Made by a program: the position numbers and the translations under genes | The notes under the pieces: generated by a model | Seen by the model: the letters and a program-made list of their open reading frames with translations, nothing else | What the model was told of the DNA's origin: nothing | The model's database searches: none | Shown here: positions 16,832-25,075 of the stretch, in pieces | Position numbering within the stretch: position 1 is the first letter of the stretch | Layout of the letters: each line of letters opens with the position of its first letter | Assembly (NCBI GenBank): GCA_949296425.1 | Contig: CASFPN010000031.1 | Location: forward strand, 39,575 to 103,574 | DNA from: an uncultured bacterium | GTDB taxonomy: Bacteria; Cyanobacteriota; Vampirovibrionia; Gastranaerophilales; Gastranaerophilaceae | Reading direction: 5' to 3' | DNA: 64,000 bases

Positions 16832-17089
16832 TTATTTTAATTTTTCATCAATTGCTTTGAGAACTTTTTCAACAGTTGCTTCTTTGATTACTTCGTCATC
16901 AACTTTTACGTAAGGAGCTTTTGAAAATTCCCAGTCAATTGAGCACAAACCTAAACATGGAACCCCTGAAACTTCCACTTTGTCACCGTATTTTTTAGGT
17001 ACCATTTCTATTAATTCTTGCAAGTTGGATGAACCCATAACAAAACATGTTGTTCCTAAACATACTTTAACACTTACTTTTTCACTCAT
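16832..17089 (-). CDS. Thioredoxin-like [2Fe-2S] ferredoxin
   Basis: 85 residues. Four Cys in the spacing of NuoE/HydC-type thioredoxin-like ferredoxins: KVCLGTTCF (C-x4-C) and VPCLGLCS (C-x3-C). These small proteins carry electrons between hydrogenases, NADH modules and ferredoxin. AAGGAA lies before the ATG. It is the last gene of a minus-strand run with a SpoIIE phosphatase, a PAS-containing [FeFe]-hydrogenase and another protein of its own type (20128), so a role in the same redox sensing or electron-transfer unit is likely. Confidence 0.88.
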   Translation of the reverse strand: MSEKVSVKVCLGTTCFVMGSSNLQELIEMVPKKYGDKVEVSGVPCLGLCSIDWEFSKAPYVKVDDEVIKEATVEKVLKAIDEKLK

Positions 17090-17160
17090 TTTCCTTTTTA
17101 CCCTTTCTATTAACCTTCGTTATACTTTTTATATTATTTATTGTTTTGATTTTAATCTTT

Positions 17161-18324
17161 TTACATATATTGTATATTGACTTTTTTAAAATATTTTTCT
17201 TCAAGCACTTTGGCTATTTTTTTAATTATATTTTTCCTGATTTCAATTTCTATAGGTAATGCAGGATCGTAATGTGCTTGATTTAATTTGGCGCCAACCA
17301 TAAAATATATGCAGTCGCTATCTAATAAAAATTTTACCAGCTTTCCTGCTGCGTTGTCAATATCGGGTGTATTTGCTTCCAGATATTCTAATGTTTTGGT
17401 TAATGTCAAAATCCCTTCTGTAACAAGGTCAACGCCTTCCATATAGGAACATGACGGAAGTTTTCCGATACTTATTGTAGTATCCATTGTTATTGGTCTG
17501 TTGAGTTCTCTTGAAATCAAATTTGCTGTTGTTCCGCCGCAGATTGCTTTTTTGCCTTTGAATTTTTCAAACATCTGGGCGTATTCTTTATCCTTTTCCT
17601 GATGGAAAGGAGGCCCCGTAAAAATTAATGCTTCTCGGGGTTCTCTGAAATACAGCACGCATGCTGAAACATCATCTTTCGGAAGTCTGTCAGTTTCAAT
17701 GTTTCTTGCCTGATTCACAATATATTGTGACAGTTCCGTGCTTGAAATATCGGGATGTTCATTTAATTTGTCCTGTAAAAGAATAATCAAACCTTCACGA
17801 CGCAGTCCAAGTTTTAATCTGCCGCCGCCGAGTCCTGCCTGAGTTACTCCGTCAGAGCAGAATATCAATCTGTCGCCGAGTTGTAATTTTATTTTATAAA
17901 CTTTTAAACACCGGTTTTTGAAGGTTTTGGAAGGAATTGATTTAAATTGCGGTTCCAAAACTTCGTTATTTCTCATCCAGATAAATTTTGGATTTCCTTC
18001 TTCGACTATTTTGGCGTTTCCGTCATCGTCAACTTCTATGGCGGAAAAAGTCGAGTAGCTTATTTTTCTTACCTGACATACAGGAAGCGAGTTCATAATT
18101 ATTTCCGCTGCTTTGCTTATGGGAATTTGGTCGCCTTCTATAAATTTTAAAAGCATTGTTGCAGTCATACAGGAAAGTATATTAGCTTTAATACCGCTTC
18201 CCAGACCGTCTGAAAGCACTGCAATCAGCTTTGCTTCATCAGGGTATCTTTTGGATATAAAGTAATCCCCGTAAGCATTTTGATTATATTTTTTCATTTG
18301 GCTGCAATCAATGTCAATAAACAT
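17161..18324 (-). CDS. SpoIIE/PP2C-family serine phosphatase
   Basis: 387 residues. The PP2C-like core has VLSDGLGSGIKAN (metal-binding Asp-Gly), LIFCSDGVTQAGLGG and PKDDVSACVLYF, typical of SpoIIE/RsbU phosphatases. A C-terminal part of about 150 residues (from GKKAICGGTTAN) is less clear. Such enzymes remove phosphate from Ser/Thr on anti-sigma antagonists or other partners. It lies 55 bases after the sensory-type hydrogenase gene, a neighbourhood known for group C [FeFe]-hydrogenases, and suggests that an H2 or redox signal is passed on by dephosphorylation. The target is not visible; no kinase is adjacent. No good Shine-Dalgarno. Confidence 0.88.
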   Translation of the reverse strand: MFIDIDCSQMKKYNQNAYGDYFISKRYPDEAKLIAVLSDGLGSGIKANILSCMTATMLLKFIEGDQIPISKAAEIIMNSLPVCQVRKISYSTFSAIEVDDDGNAKIVEEGNPKFIWMRNNEVLEPQFKSIPSKTFKNRCLKVYKIKLQLGDRLIFCSDGVTQAGLGGGRLKLGLRREGLIILLQDKLNEHPDISSTELSQYIVNQARNIETDRLPKDDVSACVLYFREPREALIFTGPPFHQEKDKEYAQMFEKFKGKKAICGGTTANLISRELNRPITMDTTISIGKLPSCSYMEGVDLVTEGILTLTKTLEYLEANTPDIDNAAGKLVKFLLDSDCIYFMVGAKLNQAHYDPALPIEIEIRKNIIKKIAKVLEEKYFKKVNIQYM

Positions 18325-18379
18325 TTTTTGTCAAAGTTAAAGGTGAAGCGAGAATAAAATTATCTTCACATTTCACACT

Positions 18380-20089
18380 TCACTCTTCACTCCTTTCGTC
18401 AAAATCTTCTGCAATTGAACTTAGAAGCGTTTCTGTTTCTACCATGTGTTCGCCGAGCAGGCAGGCAATTTCCTGTACAATTGATATATTTTTTGAAATA
18501 ACTTCATGTGCTTTTTGGGAAATTTTTTCTCTGTTGGTTTCTGCTGTGGTAACATCTGTTATTACAGCACCTACAATTTCATTTTCTTCAATCGTAAAGG
18601 CTGAAATATCATACAGGCGGTTTTTTACGTGGTATCGTTCTTTGTGGAGATCTTTGCCTGTTTTCAGTATTGTTTTGAAAATATCCGCAAAATCGACAAT
18701 TCTGTCGATTGCTGCGCCTTTAAGTCCTTCGGGACGGGTTTTGAATACCTCGTACATGTCACCTGTAAACATTTTCATAAAGCTGTCATTAGCTTCCATA
18801 ATATTCATATTGTTATCAACCATAACTACTGCTGCCGGCATGCATCGAATCATTGCGGCCGCTTTTCTCATGGCTATTTTTCTCATATAAGAAACACACA
18901 TTGATGGCTCTGCATCGCCGTCTAACAAAGCTTTTGCAAGATCCCGGCATGTTGCATATCCGCAGCCGCCGCAGTTTAATTCGTCATCAACAGTATGCTT
19001 GCCGATTTTTTTGAGTGTTGCAAGAATATCTTCAAGCGGATAATCCGAATGGACAACTTTTTTGGGTTGAATATTATAATCCACAACAACTTTAGGAGCA
19101 GCAGGAATTTTGTCGCGTTTCTTTTCTTTTTTCAGAATATCGGAAACCATTACAATTCCGGCTTTATCGGATGATATGCAAGGACCGCCTACACATCCGC
19201 CTTCGCATGCCAAAGCTTCTATAAAAATTGTTTTATCAAGTTTTTTTACATCAAGGTTTTTTAACGCCCGCTGTAGAGAATGCAGACCGCAAACCTCTAA
19301 CAACTGCACATTGTCATTAACACCGGATTTTTTAATAGTTTCGTTCATCCCTCCGTCTATCGGATATAATGTACCTTCATAGGCGGATTCCGGCACAAAC
19401 TGGTATCTTTTGTCTTTTGCAATAGTAGATATATCTATAATTTCGTCATTAATCCACATTCTGAGTTCTTCAAATGTAAGGGCGACATCAAACAGCCCTG
19501 AATATGTAACTTCATTTTTCTTGCCGATACAAGGACCTATAAACACAATAGAAATATCATCTCCGTAAGTTTCTTTAAGCAGTTTTGAATGCGTCATCAA
19601 AGGCGAACCTACAGGAGTAATATATTTAGTAAATTCCGGCATATAAAGCCTTATATAATCAACTATGACAGGACAGGCACTTGAGATAAAAAGTCCGTGT
19701 TCCGTGTTATTTAATATTTGGGCAGTTTTAATAGAAACTTCCTGAGCTCCGAGAGCTGTTTCCGATACTTCTTTAAAGCCGAGTTGTTTTAAAACGGCAA
19801 TCATTTTTTCAGCCGAATTTTCAAATGAAGCACGCCATGATGGAGCTAGTGAAACATACACATCTTTTTGTGCGAGTATTAGGTTTTTTGCTTTATCAAT
19901 GTCATTTCTGACGCGTTTTGCATTTGAAGGACAAGCTTTAACACAATTCCCGCAGGCAATACATTTTTCCGGAATAACCGAGGCATGACCATTTTCAATT
20001 TTTATAGCTTTAACCGGGCATTCTCTTATACATTTATAGCAATCGTGGCATTCATTTACTAATGTATATACCGGATATTGTTTGTTCAT
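18380..20089 (-). CDS. Sensory-type (group C) [FeFe]-hydrogenase with PAS domain
   Basis: 569 residues. Order: two 4Fe-4S sites (CHDCYKCIREC, CIACGNCVKAC; residues 14-55), an H-cluster domain with SSACPVIVDY (L1), IGPCIGKKNE (L2) and EALACEGGCVGG (L3), a CGGCGYATC...C 4Fe-4S domain (about 385-415), and a C-terminal PAS domain (about 430-535). In L1 the sequence has a single Cys (SACP), as in group C enzymes thought to sense H2 rather than turn it over fast. The downstream SpoIIE phosphatase is the expected output partner. It lies 38 bases after a 2Fe-2S gene in the same direction, so all four genes probably form one operon. Confidence 0.92.
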   Translation of the reverse strand: MNKQYPVYTLVNECHDCYKCIRECPVKAIKIENGHASVIPEKCIACGNCVKACPSNAKRVRNDIDKAKNLILAQKDVYVSLAPSWRASFENSAEKMIAVLKQLGFKEVSETALGAQEVSIKTAQILNNTEHGLFISSACPVIVDYIRLYMPEFTKYITPVGSPLMTHSKLLKETYGDDISIVFIGPCIGKKNEVTYSGLFDVALTFEELRMWINDEIIDISTIAKDKRYQFVPESAYEGTLYPIDGGMNETIKKSGVNDNVQLLEVCGLHSLQRALKNLDVKKLDKTIFIEALACEGGCVGGPCISSDKAGIVMVSDILKKEKKRDKIPAAPKVVVDYNIQPKKVVHSDYPLEDILATLKKIGKHTVDDELNCGGCGYATCRDLAKALLDGDAEPSMCVSYMRKIAMRKAAAMIRCMPAAVVMVDNNMNIMEANDSFMKMFTGDMYEVFKTRPEGLKGAAIDRIVDFADIFKTILKTGKDLHKERYHVKNRLYDISAFTIEENEIVGAVITDVTTAETNREKISQKAHEVISKNISIVQEIACLLGEHMVETETLLSSIAEDFDERSEE

Positions 20090-20127
20090 TTGTTATTTAC
20101 TCCATTATAAAAGATGCATTTAATATT

Positions 20128-20373
20128 TTACTGGTTGGTTAATTTTGCCAAAATTTCACCAAGTTTTTTTTCATCAACACCGTTGTATTCAACTCCGTTA
20201 ATTGTAATATTAGGTCCTGTTGCGCATTTATTTTCACAGCGTGCACCTGCAAGATCTATATCAGCTTCAAGATCATGAGCTTTCATAAAGGCTTCAATAA
20301 ACGCTAAATTCTGTTGATTTCCGCGTGCAAAACAAGAACTTCCCATACAAACAGTAATTTTGATTTTTGCCAT
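20128..20373 (-). CDS. Thioredoxin-like [2Fe-2S] ferredoxin
   Basis: 81 residues; TVCMGSSCFARG (C-x4-C) and GARCENKCATGP (C-x3-C) give the four ligands of a NuoE/HydC-like 2Fe-2S centre. It is a paralogue of the protein at 16832. It precedes the PAS-containing hydrogenase by 38 bases and follows purB by 43 bases. GAGGAA lies before the ATG. Likely an electron carrier or accessory subunit for the sensory hydrogenase. Confidence 0.88.
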   Translation of the reverse strand: MAKIKITVCMGSSCFARGNQQNLAFIEAFMKAHDLEADIDLAGARCENKCATGPNITINGVEYNGVDEKKLGEILAKLTNQ

Positions 20374-20416
20374 TATATTAATTCCTCGTATGATTTATAT
20401 TTTACAGTATGTCCGC

Positions 20417-21712
20417 TTATAAATCAAGTATTCTTTTATAAATTACGTTGATATTTTTCAGAAATTCTTCTTTGTTAAAAATTTCGTCAATTTCTAAAGG
20501 AGTTAACAGTTTTGTCACATCTTTATCATTTAAAAGATTAACCCTGAAATCACCGTCATTTTCAAAAGCATCTATGGCGTTGTGCTGAACAAGTCTGTAG
20601 GCTTCTTCTCTTGTTATGCCTTTTTCAACAAGTTTTAAAAGAACTTTTTGAGAGAAAATTATTCCGCCGAACTTTTCGGTGTTTTTCAGCATATTTTTTT
20701 CATGGACAACCAGATTTTCAACAATCCCTTTGAAACGGTTAAGCATAAAATCTACAAGTGTTAAGCTGTCAGGAAATATAATTCTTTCTGCGGAACTGTG
20801 AGAAATATCGCGTTCGTGCCACAGCACAATATTTTCCATTGCAACCATGGAATTTGCTCTGACAACGCGTGCAAGCCCGCATAAATTTTCTGATAAAACC
20901 GGGTTTTTCTTATGTGGCATTGCAGATGAGCCTTTTTGATTTTTCCCGAAACCTTCTTCAACTTCCAACACTTCTGTTCTCTGCAAATGTCTGATTTCTG
21001 TTGCAAATTGTTCTATTACACTTGCTATCAATGCTAAAGACTGCATAAAGTAAGCATGATAATCTCTTGCAATAATTTGTGTGGAAATTTTTGCGGGTTT
21101 AAGCCCTAAATTTTTGCAGGTAATTTCTTCAACTTCCGGTGGTATGTTGCTATATGTGCCGACAGGGCCTGAAATTTGTCCGACTTTTATTTCTTCAAGA
21201 GCATGGATAAAATCTGCCCTTCTGCGTTCAAGAATATCAATCCAGCTGCAAACTTTTACTCCGAATGTCATAACTTCAGCATGAACCCCGTGTGAACGTC
21301 CTATACATATGGTATTACGGTGTTTGTTTGCCAGAGTTTTCATTGCCTGAATTGTTTCGTCTATATCTTTGACTATAAGTTTTCCGCTATCCTGAATTTG
21401 CAGGGCAAAAGCCGTATCAATAACGTCAGAACTTGTCATTCCGACATGCATGTATTTTGCCAGATCGCCGAGACTCTCGTTAACGCATGTTAAAAATGCT
21501 ATTACGTCATGTTTAACTTCCGCTTCAATCTCGTCAATCCTTTGTACATTAAATTTGGCTTTACGTTTTAATTCTTCAATATCGTTTTTCGGGAAAGTTC
21601 CTAGTTCGGCATAGGCTTGTGCCACTGCAATTTCTACATTAAGGTAATATTGGAATTTGGATTCCAGCGTCCAAATTCGTGCCATTTCTTCTCTTGAATA
21701 TCTGTCAATCAT
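20417..21712 (-). CDS. purB: Adenylosuccinate lyase
   Basis: 431 residues, full length. Catalyses two fumarate-releasing steps of purine synthesis (SAICAR to AICAR, adenylosuccinate to AMP). Signature GSSAMPHKKNP in the central helix region; SHGVHAEVMTFGVK and TSSDVIDTAFALQ line the active site. No Shine-Dalgarno: TAAAAT lies 6 bases before the ATG, so the message may be leaderless. It is the first gene of the minus-strand run leading into the sensory hydrogenase genes, but a functional tie is not expected. Confidence 0.97.
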   Translation of the reverse strand: MIDRYSREEMARIWTLESKFQYYLNVEIAVAQAYAELGTFPKNDIEELKRKAKFNVQRIDEIEAEVKHDVIAFLTCVNESLGDLAKYMHVGMTSSDVIDTAFALQIQDSGKLIVKDIDETIQAMKTLANKHRNTICIGRSHGVHAEVMTFGVKVCSWIDILERRRADFIHALEEIKVGQISGPVGTYSNIPPEVEEITCKNLGLKPAKISTQIIARDYHAYFMQSLALIASVIEQFATEIRHLQRTEVLEVEEGFGKNQKGSSAMPHKKNPVLSENLCGLARVVRANSMVAMENIVLWHERDISHSSAERIIFPDSLTLVDFMLNRFKGIVENLVVHEKNMLKNTEKFGGIIFSQKVLLKLVEKGITREEAYRLVQHNAIDAFENDGDFRVNLLNDKDVTKLLTPLEIDEIFNKEEFLKNINVIYKRILDL

Positions 21713-21829
21713 AAATTTATTTTAGCACAAATAATATACATTATGTTTTTACAAATCTTAACAAAAATGGCAATAATTTTGGGCATATATACTTTATATA
21801 TATAAGAGTATAAAAATTAGAGAATTGCT

Positions 21830-22315
21830 ATGAGTAAAGTAAATCAGACACAGAAAATATTAACCGAGCAGGAATTCAATAAAAGTCCGCTTAAAAATAT
21901 AATGTCTTATCAGGATTATTTTGGTAAAGCATTAAAATTAGGTTCTGCATTTACACTTGCACGAGCAGTGGTTTTGCAAAATGCTGAAGATACTCAGGAA
22001 AACATAAAAGATTCAGTAAACGGCTATTACGTTGAGAAAGAACAAAACAAAGCAGAAGCCGAAGAAAAATATTATGCAGCCCTTGCTCAGTATGAGGCCA
22101 TGAAGTCGGCGCAAACTTCAGCATTAAAAGATTTACAATATGCAACATCAATGTATGGAGAAGGAACATCACGCTACAATGATGCCTTAAAAAAGTATAA
22201 TTTATCTAACAAAACTCTTTTTAATTCAGACATAAATCTTTCTGCTGCCCGTGATCAATTCAATTTTGCTAACACATCGGCATTTAAGGCTTATTTATCA
22301 ACACAGTTAACGTAA
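21830..22315 (+). CDS. Hypothetical coiled-coil protein
   Basis: 161 residues, Ala/Gln/Lys/Glu/Asn-rich, with no Cys, signal peptide or clear membrane segment. Residues about 70-125 (EKEQNKAEAEEKYYAALAQY and on) look like a long amphipathic helix or coiled coil. Tyr-rich surroundings could suit a filament or cell-envelope spacer, but no function can be assigned. TATATATA promoter-like sequence lies 30-40 bases upstream; the Shine-Dalgarno is weak (AGAGAA). Confidence 0.6.
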   Translation: MSKVNQTQKILTEQEFNKSPLKNIMSYQDYFGKALKLGSAFTLARAVVLQNAEDTQENIKDSVNGYYVEKEQNKAEAEEKYYAALAQYEAMKSAQTSALKDLQYATSMYGEGTSRYNDALKKYNLSNKTLFNSDINLSAARDQFNFANTSAFKAYLSTQLT

Positions 22316-22328
22316 AGTTACAATTAGC

Positions 22329-22356
22329 TTGCAATTTTTCCTTTATGTATTATCAT
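22329..22356 (+). promoter_or_regulatory. Promoter of rpsO
   Basis: TTGCAA (22329-22334), 16-base spacer, TATCAT (22351-22356), followed by a leader of about 50 bases. Confidence 0.6.
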
Positions 22357-22359
22357 GCA

Positions 22360-22396
22360 GCTTGTAGAGTGCTTACGCCAATAATCACTCAACAAG
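22360..22396 (+). promoter_or_regulatory. Structured S15 leader
   Basis: Nested stems CTTGT/ACAAG (22361-22365 and 22392-22396) and GAGTG/CACTC (22367-22371 and 22386-22390), stacked with one-base junctions and a 14-base loop, directly before the AAAGGA Shine-Dalgarno. Ribosomal protein S15 represses its own synthesis through leader structures in other bacteria; this could be the equivalent here. Confidence 0.5.
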
Positions 22397-22411
22397 TAAA
22401 GGAAAGTTAAT

Positions 22412-22675
22412 ATGAACTTAAAAAACAAACAGGAAATAGTCAAAAAATACGGTAAAAATGAAAAAGACACAGGTTCAACAGCCGTTCAGGTTGCTATGAT
22501 GAGCCAAAAAATTACTGAACTTACCGAACACCTCAAATCAAATCAGAAAGATTTCGCTACAAAAAGAGGTCTTTTGATGATGGTAGGTAAAAGAAAAAGA
22601 CTGCTTTCTTATTTGAAATCTCAAAATCTTGATGAATACAGAGAATTAATCAAGAAATTGGGTATCAGAGGCTAG
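22412..22675 (+). CDS. rpsO: 30S ribosomal protein S15
   Basis: 87 residues, normal length. Conserved [20 protein letters not shown], then [20 protein letters not shown] and the C-terminal [11 protein letters not shown]. Binds the central domain of 16S rRNA early in 30S assembly. Single-gene unit with its own promoter, structured leader and terminator; pnp, often next to rpsO, is not adjacent. Confidence 0.98.
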   Translation: MNLKNKQEIVKKYGKNEKDTGSTAVQVAMMSQKITELTEHLKSNQKDFATKRGLLMMVGKRKRLLSYLKSQNLDEYRELIKKLGIRG

Positions 22676-22697
22676 TTTAAAGCTTGTGAAAAATTTT

Positions 22698-22726
22698 AAA
22701 AGGCTGTCAAATGACGGCCTTTTTTA
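22698..22726 (+). terminator. Intrinsic terminator of rpsO
   Basis: Stem AAAGGCTGTCA / TGACGGCCTTT (one G-T pair), 2-base loop, then a T-run. Confidence 0.85.
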
Positions 22727-22752
22727 ATATTTTATATAAACTTTTTCTTTCC

Positions 22753-22794
22753 TTGAAAAGGGATTGGTACCGCGTAAGCAGCGGAGGAATTTTA
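22753..22794 (+). repeat. Repeat supplying the hydF ribosome-binding site
   Basis: CCTTGAAAAGGGATTGGTAC then CGCGTAAGCAGCGGAGGAATTT. The same sequence, with few changes, occurs in reverse at 26724-26771 before the HEPN gene. In both places the GGAGG at its end is the Shine-Dalgarno of the next gene. Confidence 0.75.
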
Positions 22795-22796
22795 TC

Positions 22797-23969
22797 ATGA
22801 AAACTTTAAAATCAATGCGGTTGCAAATAGGTGTTTTCGGCAGAACAAATGTCGGAAAATCTTCTTTTTTAAACAGAATAACAAACCAGGAAATTTCAAT
22901 AGTTTCTGATATTGCCGGAACGACTACAGATGTAGTTGAAAAATCAATGGAGCTTTTGCCTGTCGGCCCTGTAACTTTTCTGGATACTGCGGGGCTTGAT
23001 GACAGTACAGAACTCGGCGAAAAACGCATTGAAAAAACAATGAAAATAGTCAACCGTATTGATGTTGCCGTAGTTGTATGTGATTTTAGCGGTATTGATG
23101 ATTATGAAAAAGAACTCATAAAAAAGTTTGAAGCATTAAAAATCCCGTACTTAATCATTGAAAATAAATGTGATATTAAAAAAGTTGATATCTCAGGTTA
23201 TGATAATGTTTTGTATACATCTGTGAAAGATGATGAAAATCTTGTATTTAATTTTAAGGAAGCACTTGTTAAATTACTGCCTGACGATTTTGTAAATTCT
23301 CCAAAAATTGTCGGAGATCTTGTGCCTGAAAAAAGTACTGTGATTCTTGTTGTTCCGATTGACAAAGAAGCCCCGAAAGGCCGGCTAATCTTACCTCAGG
23401 TTCAAACAATAAGAGATTTACTGGACAGTAATTGTATGCCTTATGTTGTGAAAGAAACCGAATTAAGGCAGGCACTTGATAATTTAAAGACACCACCTGC
23501 TCTTGTTATAACTGATTCTCAGGCATTTAAAAAAGTAAGTGAACTTGTACCTGAAAATATTTTGCTTACATCATTTTCAATTCTTTTTGCGCGATTGAAA
23601 GGTGATTTGGATGAATTTGTAAAAGGTGCCAGGGCAATTGAAAATCTAAAAGACGGTGATTGCGTTTTAATTCTTGAAAGCTGTACTCATCATGCAATAG
23701 AAGACGACATCGGACGGGTAAAAATTCCGGCTCTTTTGCGTAAAAAAACAGGTAAAAATCTTATAATTCATAATTATGCCGGGCATGATTTTCCGGATAT
23801 AAGTGATTACAAATTGATAATTCATTGCGGAGCCTGTATGACAAACAGGCGCGAAGTTTTGTCGCGTATATTAATTGCAAACCAAAAGGGTGTTCCTATA
23901 ACAAATTACGGTATTGTAATTTCTTATTGTCTGGGTATTTTGCCAAGAGCTGTTAAGATTTTTTCGTAA
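22797..23969 (+). CDS. hydF: [FeFe]-hydrogenase maturation GTPase HydF
   Basis: 390 residues. N-terminal GTPase: GVFGRTNVGKSS (P-loop), AGTTTDVVEKS, FLDTAGLDD, with ENKCDIKK as the base-recognition loop. The C-terminal cluster domain has ESCTHH and IHCGACMTNRREV, the Cys/His ligands of its 4Fe-4S cluster. HydF is the scaffold on which the H-cluster 2Fe subunit made by HydE and HydG is assembled before transfer to the hydrogenase; both hydrogenases here need it. Start at 22797 chosen for GGAGG 9 bases upstream. Its end overlaps the convergent 23953 gene by 17 bases. Confidence 0.95.
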   Translation: MKTLKSMRLQIGVFGRTNVGKSSFLNRITNQEISIVSDIAGTTTDVVEKSMELLPVGPVTFLDTAGLDDSTELGEKRIEKTMKIVNRIDVAVVVCDFSGIDDYEKELIKKFEALKIPYLIIENKCDIKKVDISGYDNVLYTSVKDDENLVFNFKEALVKLLPDDFVNSPKIVGDLVPEKSTVILVVPIDKEAPKGRLILPQVQTIRDLLDSNCMPYVVKETELRQALDNLKTPPALVITDSQAFKKVSELVPENILLTSFSILFARLKGDLDEFVKGARAIENLKDGDCVLILESCTHHAIEDDIGRVKIPALLRKKTGKNLIIHNYAGHDFPDISDYKLIIHCGACMTNRREVLSRILIANQKGVPITNYGIVISYCLGILPRAVKIFS

Positions 23970-24396
23970 TTTTATTTTTTAAATTTTCAAATGCTTCAAA
24001 AAGCCATTTAGCTAGATTTTGAGGAGATTCGTTTGTATTAAGATAAAATCCTGCCGTATTTTTATTATCGTCACCGATTTGAAGGCTCAGGTTTTCTCTT
24101 GAGAATACAGGATGGTATTCAACACGGTAATTTTTTTGGTCTGTATATACTTTTGTTTTGTAAGTCCCTGTCCTTATGTAATTTGCTCTGATTGGCGGCA
24201 TAACATCTAGAACATATTTGCCGTCCTCGGTTTTTTGTGCAAGTTTGGATTCCAGAAGAGTAAATGTGTCTTGAAAAATTTTTCTTTGTTCAGGGTACAT
24301 TGACTTCATTTTTTTGACCAGTTCGGGTGTTTTTTCGAGATGAACAGCCTGAAAAGTAACAGAATTGTTTTTGTAAAGATTGAGGTTAGTTTTCAT
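23953..24396 (-). CDS. Hypothetical protein with N-terminal VTFQA motif
   Basis: 147 residues, soluble, mixed alpha/beta by composition, no Cys. It starts with an Asn/Lys-rich segment and SVTFQA, similar to KVGFSG at 6398 and GISFRG at 62188, seen near the N-terminus of otherwise unrelated proteins in this window. The centre (RANYIRTGTYKTKVYTDQKN) looks beta-rich. AAGGAG lies 8 bases before the ATG. Function unknown. Confidence 0.6.
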   Translation of the reverse strand: MKTNLNLYKNNSVTFQAVHLEKTPELVKKMKSMYPEQRKIFQDTFTLLESKLAQKTEDGKYVLDVMPPIRANYIRTGTYKTKVYTDQKNYRVEYHPVFSRENLSLQIGDDNKNTAGFYLNTNESPQNLAKWLFEAFENLKNKITKKS

Positions 24397-24513
24397 AATT
24401 TAAACTCCTTAGATAATACTTTTTAATATAACTATAAAAAAAATTTAATAGCAATAGCCGATATAATCCATTAATATGATAAAAAATATTAATTTTGGGA
24501 ATAGAATACAATT

Positions 24514-24837
24514 ATGTATGATTATATTCCTGAATCAGAAGACAAAGATTTAAAGAAAGTCGGGCTGGAATTGATGTTTATGACGCCAGAGAAAGGTGCT
24601 GCCGATAATTGGGTTACGGCAGTTGAGCTTGCCAAAATGGTAGATTTGCCGTTGGAAACTGTTAAGAAAAAACTTGTTATATTGCGTGATTCAGGTATAG
24701 TGAGCGTAAAAGGAATTAATCCGAAATATTGGAAGTTTGATAACTACAATTTTCAACGAATGGATGAAGACGATGAAGTTTTTAAACTTCTTTGCAGTTT
24801 TGATGATGTGGACTTTGACAGATATTTCAGTTATTAA
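24514..24837 (+). CDS. Winged-helix-like small regulator
   Basis: 107 residues. The middle part (NWVTAVELAKMVDLPLETVK, then KKLVILRDSGIVSVKG) is a helix-turn-helix followed by a wing, as in small DNA-binding repressors. N- and C-terminal tails are acidic. TAGAAT (24502-24507) ends 6 bases before the ATG and there is no Shine-Dalgarno, so it may be leaderless. It stands alone; the next plus-strand feature is the dispersed upstream block at 24933. Confidence 0.6.
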   Translation: MYDYIPESEDKDLKKVGLELMFMTPEKGAADNWVTAVELAKMVDLPLETVKKKLVILRDSGIVSVKGINPKYWKFDNYNFQRMDEDDEVFKLLCSFDDVDFDRYFSY

Positions 24838-24932
24838 AAATAATGTGAATCAGTGTAACCTTCTCTTTAAAAATGAGCTAGATAAAAAACGCTTTTGCTA
24901 CGAACAAAAGCAGAGGATACTATTTCCCAATG

Positions 24933-25075
24933 TAACGAAATGTAAAAACGAATTTAAAATGGCTGAAACTCTTGCTATAATTCTCATAGGATAGGATGTC
25001 TTGCGCCTGTAGCAAATTTTTGACATATTGTACTTTAATAAATTGTGGGTAATTAACAAACGAAGGGAAAACAAT
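24933..25075 (+). promoter_or_regulatory. Dispersed upstream block, copy 2
   Basis: The 27-bp core at 24933-24959 is identical to that at 6245. TTTAAA (24953-24958) and TATAAT (24976-24981) are 17 bases apart. Two ATAGG pentamers (24986-24995) stand where copy 1 has four. From there to the ATG at 25076 the sequence is almost identical to 6318-6397, so the whole regulatory region was duplicated with the gene. Confidence 0.65.
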
